Assembly: GCA_002395905.1 (NCBI GenBank)
Contig: DGVK01000164.1
Coordinates: 1-10,910, forward strand
DNA: 10,910 bases
DNA from: Verrucomicrobia bacterium UBA4286
GTDB lineage: Bacteria; Verrucomicrobiota; Kiritimatiellia; RFP12; UBA1067
Direction: 5' to 3'
Shown: piece after piece, positions 6,434 to 10,910 of the stretch
Layout of the letters: the number at the start of each line of letters is the position of its first letter
Numbering within the stretch: position 1 is the stretch's first letter
Notes under the pieces: model-generated
Databases searched by the model: none
What the model saw: the letters and a program-made list of their open reading frames with translations, nothing else
What the model was told of the DNA's origin: nothing
Position numbers and translations under genes: made by a program

Positions 6434-7810
6434 ATGTCAAGCAACATTCCATACAAGACATACCTCTCGGAGGGCGAAGTCCCCTGCGAATGGTACAACG
6501 TGCGCGCGGACATGAAAAAGAAGCCTGCGCCGCTTCTCGTGCCGTCGACCTTGAAGCCCTGCACGCCAAAGGATCTGGCGCCGGTCTTCTGCGACGATCT
6601 CGTGCGGCAGGAGCTGGACGACGAGACTGCGTTCTTCCCGATACCCGCGGAGATATGCGATTTCTACAGGATGTTCCGTCCGTCGCCGCTCATAAGGGCC
6701 TACTTTCTTGAAAAGGCTCTCGGGACGCCTGCGAAGATATATTACAAGTTCGAGGGCAACAACACCTCGGGCTCTCACAAGCTCAACTCGGCGGTTGCGC
6801 AGGCGTATTACGCGAAGGCGCAGGGACTTAAAGGCGTGACTACCGAGACCGGCGCCGGCCAGTGGGGGACAGCTCTTTCGATGGCATGCGCGTTCTTCGG
6901 GCTCGACTGCCGTGTGTTCATGGTGAAGTGCTCCTACGAGCAGAAGCCTTTCCGCCGCGAGGTCATGCGCACATACGGCGCGTCGGTCACGCCCTCGCCG
7001 TCGATGACGACGCAGATCGGCGAGAAGATCAACCGCGAGCATCCCGGAACGACAGGCTCTCTCGGGTGCGCTATTTCCGAGGCGGTCGAGGCGGCTGTCT
7101 CCAATCCCGGCTACAGGTATGTGCTCGGGTCGGTGCTCAACCAGGTTCTTCTCCACCAGTCGATAATCGGCCTTGAGGCGCAGGCGGCGTTCCGCAAACT
7201 CGGCGAGAAGCCCGATGTCATAATCGGCTGCGCCGGAGGCGGCTCCAACCTTGGCGGTTTGATCGCTCCATTCATGGGCGAGAAGCTTCGCGGCGAGAGC
7301 GATTACAGGTTCATAGCGGTCGAGCCTGCGAGCTGTCCGTCGCTGACCCGCGGCAGATACGCCTATGACTATTGCGACACGGGCCGGATATGCCCTCTTG
7401 CGAAGATGTACACGCTGGGCGCCGATTTCATTCCCTCGGCCAGCCACGCCGGCGGGCTGCGCTACCACGGCATGAGCCCTGTCCTTTCGGAGCTTTACGA
7501 CCAGGGGCTTATGGAGGCGAGGAGTGTGCGGCAGACCGACGTTTTCGCCGCAGCGCAGTATTTCGCCCGCACGGAAGGCATCCTGCCCGCGCCCGAATCC
7601 AGCCACGCGATACGCGCGGCGATCGACGAAGCCATAAAGTGCCGCGAGAACGGCGAGGCGAAGACGATTCTCTTCGGGCTTACGGGGACAGGATATTTCG
7701 ACATGACGGCATATCAGGCGTTCAACGATCATGTGATGGGCGACTACGTGCCTGCAGACGAGGAGCTTGAAGCGTCCTTCGCAAAGCTTCCCGAAGTGCC
7801 CGCGACTTGA
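6434..7810 (+). CDS. TrpB2-type PLP-dependent tryptophan synthase beta-like enzyme
   Basis: A fold-type II PLP enzyme, 458 residues, of the TrpB-like (TrpB2) group that stands apart from classical TrpB. Members condense indole, or serve as a stand-alone indole-salvaging activity, with serine to form tryptophan. The exact reaction here is not proven. Visible marks are RPSPLIRA, the PLP lysine K116 in NTSGSHKLNSA, the TETGAGQWG active-site loop just after it, the phosphate-binding GGGSN at 268-272, and the HAGGLRYHG stretch. The long N-terminal extension and this HAGGLRYHG region are typical of TrpB2. No trpA or other trp biosynthesis gene is in the window, although trpS lies two genes upstream. 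The start is chosen from the ribosome binding site at 6420-6425. Its TGA stop (7808-7810) forms part of the -35 of the next promoter. Confidence 0.9.
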   Translation: MSSNIPYKTYLSEGEVPCEWYNVRADMKKKPAPLLVPSTLKPCTPKDLAPVFCDDLVRQELDDETAFFPIPAEICDFYRMFRPSPLIRAYFLEKALGTPAKIYYKFEGNNTSGSHKLNSAVAQAYYAKAQGLKGVTTETGAGQWGTALSMACAFFGLDCRVFMVKCSYEQKPFRREVMRTYGASVTPSPSMTTQIGEKINREHPGTTGSLGCAISEAVEAAVSNPGYRYVLGSVLNQVLLHQSIIGLEAQAAFRKLGEKPDVIIGCAGGGSNLGGLIAPFMGEKLRGESDYRFIAVEPASCPSLTRGRYAYDYCDTGRICPLAKMYTLGADFIPSASHAGGLRYHGMSPVLSELYDQGLMEARSVRQTDVFAAAQYFARTEGILPAPESSHAIRAAIDEAIKCRENGEAKTILFGLTGTGYFDMTAYQAFNDHVMGDYVPADEELEASFAKLPEVPAT

Positions 7811-7836
7811 ACGGCGTCAACGGTAAATGGTATAAT
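7807..7836 (+). promoter_or_regulatory. promoter of the phosphodiesterase-folD operon, predicted leaderless
   Basis: A -35-like TTGAAC (7807-7812, 4 of 6) and a perfect TATAAT (7831-7836) in extended TGG context are separated by 18 bp. The TGA stop of the upstream gene is inside the -35. The ATG at 7844 follows the hexamer by exactly 7 nt, the same spacing as at trpS, which predicts a transcript starting at or beside the start codon. No Shine-Dalgarno sequence is present. Confidence 0.7.
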
Positions 7837-7843
7837 TGAAACC

Positions 7844-8692
7844 ATGAAGAACACCAGCAGAATCATCACGGCCGCAGTCCTTTGCGCGGCGGCCTTCGCG
7901 GCGGACGCCGCAGTACTCGGCCACCACAACCTCATCGCCCACAGAGGCGAGTCGATCGACGCGCCGGAGAACACGCTCCCCGCGTACAAGACGGCCGTCG
8001 ATCGCGACTTCGGTTTCGAGTGCGACGTATACCTTTCGAAAGACGGGCGTGTATTCACCTTTCACGACAGCGACCTCAAGCGCACGTCGGGCGGCGCGAG
8101 CACAAATAAGTGCTCGGAGGCCACCTGGGACGAACTTTCGAAGATCGATGTCGGCAGCTGGGGCAGGTGGAAGGGCTCCAGGTTCGCAGGCACGCGCCCT
8201 GCGCTTCTCGAGGAGGTTCTGTCGCTCGCCCGCGACGGACGCAAGATATACGTCGAGGTCAAGCCCGGGCCGGAGATAGTTCCCTATATAAAGGAGATTT
8301 TCGAGAAGCAGACAAAGGCCACGCCAGAGAACACGCTCTTCATCTCCTTCAACAGCGCGAGCTGCAAGGCGCTCAAGCGGCAGATGCCGCAGTACAAGGT
8401 GTACTGGCTTACGTCAAGCCGCCACTGGCGCGTTGAAGGGAAGCCTGCGGTCACCGTAGATGAGATCCTCCGCGCCCTGCGCGAGACCGGCGCGGACGGC
8501 GTCGACTGCCATTATGCGCCGGACATCGTCACCGAGGAGATGATATCGGCGGTTCGCAAGGCCGGCTACGAGTTCCACGTCTGGACCATCGACAAGCTCG
8601 ACGATGCGCGCGAGGCCGTTCGCCGCGGTGCGCAGACAGTCACAACCAACTGTGCCAAGGCTCTCGCCGACGCCGACGCCGCCGGAAAATGA
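7844..8692 (+). CDS. secreted glycerophosphodiester phosphodiesterase family protein
   Basis: A TIM-barrel GDPD-family enzyme, 282 residues, expected to hydrolyse glycerophosphodiesters (deacylated phospholipids) to glycerol-3-phosphate and an alcohol, probably outside the cytoplasm. Residues 1-22 are a signal peptide with a hydrophobic core and an A20-D-A22 cleavage site. There is no lipobox at the cleavage site. The catalytic and metal-binding pattern is complete: H33-R34-G in LIAHRGES, PENT at 41-44, E59-C-D61 and H74-D75 in FTFHDSDL. A VEVKPG strand and a C-terminal VWTIDK strand follow, as in the family. The substrate cannot be told from the sequence. Its mRNA appears leaderless from the promoter at 7807-7836. 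The stop overlaps the folD start by 4 nt (ATGA), so a periplasmic or surface enzyme heads an otherwise cytoplasmic housekeeping operon. Confidence 0.9.
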   Translation: MKNTSRIITAAVLCAAAFAADAAVLGHHNLIAHRGESIDAPENTLPAYKTAVDRDFGFECDVYLSKDGRVFTFHDSDLKRTSGGASTNKCSEATWDELSKIDVGSWGRWKGSRFAGTRPALLEEVLSLARDGRKIYVEVKPGPEIVPYIKEIFEKQTKATPENTLFISFNSASCKALKRQMPQYKVYWLTSSRHWRVEGKPAVTVDEILRALRETGADGVDCHYAPDIVTEEMISAVRKAGYEFHVWTIDKLDDAREAVRRGAQTVTTNCAKALADADAAGK

Positions 8693-9561
8693 AGACGATC
8701 GACGGAAAGCTCCTCGCCGCGAACCTGCGCGCCGAGATTGCCGCCGGTGTGTCGCGGCTGAAGGACGAGACGGGGAAGGTCCCCGGTCTCGCAGTGATTC
8801 TCGTCGGAGAAAATCCCGCGAGCGTGAGTTACGTGACCGCGAAGGAGAAGGCGTGCCGCGAGGCGGGGATGCTCTCGCGCGAGATAAGGCTTGCCGCCGA
8901 AACGACCGAGGCGGAGCTTGTGGGGCTTGTGAAGTCGCTCAACGACGACCCCGCAATCCACGGAATCCTTGTGCAGCTGCCGCTGCCGAAGCATATCTCC
9001 GAAAAGAGCGTCATAGACGCGATCTCGCCCGAGAAGGATGTTGACGGTTTCACGCCGGTGAATGCAGGCCGGATGATGATTGGCGAGCGCTGCTTTCTCC
9101 CTTGCACGCCGCACGGCATCATCAAGCTTATCGAGTTCTCGGGCATGGACCTGTGCGGCAGCCACGCCGTGGTCATCGGCCGCAGCAACATTGTCGGCAA
9201 GCCTGTCGCGGCGCTTCTCGCCCGCAGGGAGACGAACGCCACGGTCACGCTCTGCCATACAGGCACGCGCGATCTTGCGCATTTCACGCGCGACGCAGAT
9301 GTCGTCATCGTCGCCACGGGACGCCCCGGCACTTTGACGGGCGACATGCTCAAGCCCGGCGCGGTTGTTATCGATGTGGGCGTAAACCGCGTGCCCGACG
9401 CGTCACGGTCGAAAGGCTTCCGGCTGGTCGGTGACGCCGACTTTGAAAGCTGTGCCGCTGTCGCCGGCGCGATCACGCCCGTTCCCGGCGGTGTAGGGCC
9501 GATGACGATAACCATGCTTCTGTGGAACACGCTTGAAGCGGCCCGACGCGCGGCCGTGTGA
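8689..9561 (+). CDS. folD: bifunctional methylenetetrahydrofolate dehydrogenase/cyclohydrolase FolD
   Basis: A cytoplasmic enzyme that interconverts 5,10-methylene-, 5,10-methenyl- and 10-formyl-tetrahydrofolate with NADP, feeding purine and formyl-Met synthesis. The 290 residues match the usual length. Key residues are present: Y48 and catalytic K52 in SVSYVTAKEKA, the VQLPLP strand with Q96, the KDVDGF loop with D119, the Rossmann signature GRSNIVGKP at 164-172, and PVPGGVGPMT at 264-273. The ATG at 8689 overlaps the upstream TGA. With no good Shine-Dalgarno sequence, initiation is probably by coupling. The next gene starts 7 nt after its stop. Confidence 0.97.
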   Translation: MKTIDGKLLAANLRAEIAAGVSRLKDETGKVPGLAVILVGENPASVSYVTAKEKACREAGMLSREIRLAAETTEAELVGLVKSLNDDPAIHGILVQLPLPKHISEKSVIDAISPEKDVDGFTPVNAGRMMIGERCFLPCTPHGIIKLIEFSGMDLCGSHAVVIGRSNIVGKPVAALLARRETNATVTLCHTGTRDLAHFTRDADVVIVATGRPGTLTGDMLKPGAVVIDVGVNRVPDASRSKGFRLVGDADFESCAAVAGAITPVPGGVGPMTITMLLWNTLEAARRAAV

Positions 9562-9568
9562 TTCTGCA

Positions 9569-10462
9569 ATGCGGCTCGACAAGCTGATCCTCGCGCGCAA
9601 TCCCGGCTTTTCGCGGTCGAGGATCGAGGGGCTTGTAAAGAGCGGTTTCGTGACGGTCAACGGCGCTACCGCCGAGAAGGCCGGCATGAAGGTCTCGGAG
9701 GACGATGATATAGAGGTCGAGATCCCGCCGCCGGTCCCGGCCGTCCCCGAGCCGGAAGACATCCCGCTGGACATACTTTATGAAGACGGCGACATGCTCG
9801 TTCTTGACAAGCCGGCGGGAATGGTCGTCCATCCTGCGCCCGGCCACTTTACGGGGACTCTCGTCAACGCGCTGCTCGCCCGCTGCCCGGGGCTTTCGGG
9901 AATCGGCGGCGTCGCGCGGCCGGGAATCGTCCACCGCCTCGACCAGTACACATCGGGCGTGATGGTCGTCGCCAAATCGCAGAAGGCGATGGAAGGTCTG
10001 GCGAAGGCGTTCGCGAGCCACGAGCACGTGGAAAAAACATATCTCGCGGTCTGCCGCGGCAGACCGCGGCTTGACTCCGGGCGCATCGAAAACATGATCG
10101 GCCGCCATCCTGTCGACCGCAAGCGCATGGCCGTCCTGGAGCGCGGCGGGAAGCGTGCGGTGACGAACTGGAGGATTCTATCCGGCGCCGCCGCGATTGA
10201 AGGGCTGAGTGTCATAGAGTGCAGGATAGAAACCGGGCGGACCCATCAGATAAGAGTTCACATGGCGTCGCTCGGCTGTCCGGTGGCAGGTGACGCGGTA
10301 TACGGCAGACCGTCGCTCGACAGGCGCCTTGAGCCTGCGCCGGCGCGGCAGATGCTTCACGCATGGCGGCTTAAACTATGGCATCCCGTGGAAAACCGTC
10401 AGATGGAATTCGAGGCTCCGGTTCCGCCGGACATGAAGGAATACATGAAATGGACCACATAA
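9569..10462 (+). CDS. RluA/RluD-family pseudouridine synthase
   Basis: A 297-residue enzyme expected to isomerise specific uridines, most likely in 23S rRNA. An N-terminal S4 RNA-binding domain (residues 1 to about 55, opening RLDKLILARNPGFSRSRIEG) is followed by the synthase domain. There, DKPAGMVVHP precedes the catalytic motif HRLDQYTSG with Asp125. Later come the EKTYLAV strand, the ETGRTHQIRVH motif, and GDAVYG. The S4 plus RluA-type core fits RluD or RluC, but the target uridine cannot be assigned. The ATG at 9569 fits the start of the S4 domain. Upstream TTG 9533 in the same frame would lie inside folD and add nothing conserved. There is no Shine-Dalgarno sequence in the 7-nt gap, so coupling to folD is inferred. 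The 3' end overlaps trmB by 13 nt. Confidence 0.93.
   Translation: MRLDKLILARNPGFSRSRIEGLVKSGFVTVNGATAEKAGMKVSEDDDIEVEIPPPVPAVPEPEDIPLDILYEDGDMLVLDKPAGMVVHPAPGHFTGTLVNALLARCPGLSGIGGVARPGIVHRLDQYTSGVMVVAKSQKAMEGLAKAFASHEHVEKTYLAVCRGRPRLDSGRIENMIGRHPVDRKRMAVLERGGKRAVTNWRILSGAAAIEGLSVIECRIETGRTHQIRVHMASLGCPVAGDAVYGRPSLDRRLEPAPARQMLHAWRLKLWHPVENRQMEFEAPVPPDMKEYMKWTT
10436..10440 (+). promoter_or_regulatory. ribosome binding site of trmB inside the upstream gene
   Basis: AAGGA ends 9 nt before the ATG at 10450 and lies within the last codons of the pseudouridine synthase gene. It supports ATG 10450 as the start of trmB, in a different frame from the ending gene. Confidence 0.5.
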
Positions 10463-10910
10463 TACGAGTGAAGAACCCTTGCGTTCCGCTGGAGTTCGAC
10501 CTCAGCCGTCCGCTTGAAATAGAGGTCGGCTGCGGAAAGGGCCGCTTTCTCACGGCGCGCGCGAAGGAGCATCCGGAATGCGACTTTCTCGGCATAGAGC
10601 GCATGCTTGAGCGCGTGAGGCTCTTCGACGGCAAGTGCCGACGCGGCGCGATCGACAACGCGCGCGTCCTGCGGCTCGAGGCCCTGTACACATTCCACTA
10701 CCTTCTCCCCGCGCACCATGCGCGCAAGGTATATGTATTCTTCCCCGACCCCTGGCCGAAGAAGAAGCACCACTCCCACCGGCTTTTCGGCCCGCTGTTC
10801 CTCAATGCTCTCTGGAAGCGCCTGGAAACAGGCGGAACGCTTGAGTTCGCCACCGACCATGCGGAGTATTTCGGCGTCGTGTGCGAGTGCTTCGCGTCGG
10901 ACGCGCGCTT
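10450..10910 (+). CDS. trmB: tRNA (guanine-N7)-methyltransferase, partial at the window end
   Basis: A SAM-dependent enzyme that makes m7G46 in the variable loop of tRNAs. The 153 codons visible here are open at the window edge. The usual protein is about 200-240 residues, so the C-terminal third or so is missing only because the window ends. The SAM-binding motif is EVGCGKGRF (GCGKG at 27-31). A GIE strand end follows near residue 49, then the family hallmark FFPDPWPKKKHH at 97-108, and a TDHAEY motif near 135-140. The frame begins with a 13-nt overlap into the preceding pseudouridine synthase gene. Together with rsmB and that synthase it makes three RNA-modification genes in about 5.5 kb. 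Confidence 0.93.
   Translation, partial: MDHIIRVKNPCVPLEFDLSRPLEIEVGCGKGRFLTARAKEHPECDFLGIERMLERVRLFDGKCRRGAIDNARVLRLEALYTFHYLLPAHHARKVYVFFPDPWPKKKHHSHRLFGPLFLNALWKRLETGGTLEFATDHAEYFGVVCECFASDAR

Noticed and set aside
6437..7732. 431-codon minus-strand frame opposite the trpB2-like gene
   Set aside because: The + strand has all the PLP-enzyme motifs. The antisense product is Arg/Leu/Ala-rich and domainless.
1..10910. Search for mobile elements, CRISPR arrays, tRNA or rRNA genes and defence genes
   Set aside because: Nothing was seen: no long terminal inverted repeats, no regularly spaced direct repeats outside the coding repeats at 312-851, no transposase or nuclease motifs, and almost no non-coding space.

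Overview
The window is an ordinary-looking, gene-dense chromosomal segment of a GC-rich bacterium (roughly 60% or more by eye). All eight genes lie on the + strand and are tightly packed. No mobile element, CRISPR array, tRNA or rRNA was seen. The mix of a GIQLG-type surface-repeat protein, a stand-alone TrpB2-like synthase and TGGTATAAT promoters suggests a Verrucomicrobiota/Kiritimatiellota-type gut or anaerobic lineage. That placement is an inference and is weakly held.

Layout. Positions 1-158 hold a promoter and leader. They are followed by a secreted or surface protein built from about twelve 15-residue GIQxG repeats (159-893) and, 25 bp later, smc (919-4230). Next come trpS (4239-5195), rsmB (5192-6373) and a trpB2-like PLP enzyme (6434-7810). 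The last group is a secreted glycerophosphodiester phosphodiesterase (7844-8692), folD (8689-9561), an RluA/RluD-family pseudouridine synthase (9569-10462) and trmB (10450 to beyond the window end). The last four genes overlap or nearly touch and form one operon. trpS-rsmB form another pair with a 4-nt overlap.

How the genes work together. Most are core functions: chromosome organisation (Smc), tryptophan supply and charging (TrpB2, TrpRS), rRNA and tRNA modification (RsmB, the pseudouridine synthase, TrmB) and one-carbon metabolism (FolD). Two genes encode exported proteins. Three modes of translation start can be read. Some genes have a Shine-Dalgarno sequence (the repeat gene, trpB2, trmB, weakly smc). 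Some are coupled to the upstream stop codon without a clear one (rsmB, folD, the pseudouridine synthase). Two (trpS and the phosphodiesterase gene) appear leaderless, with TATAAT exactly 7 nt before ATG.

The points most worth a second look are the Smc hinge, which appears to lack its first half; the matched pair of leaderless promoters embedded in upstream stop codons; the repeat protein placed ahead of smc; and heavy ATA codon use in a GC-rich genome. I saw no clear undescribed multi-gene system.
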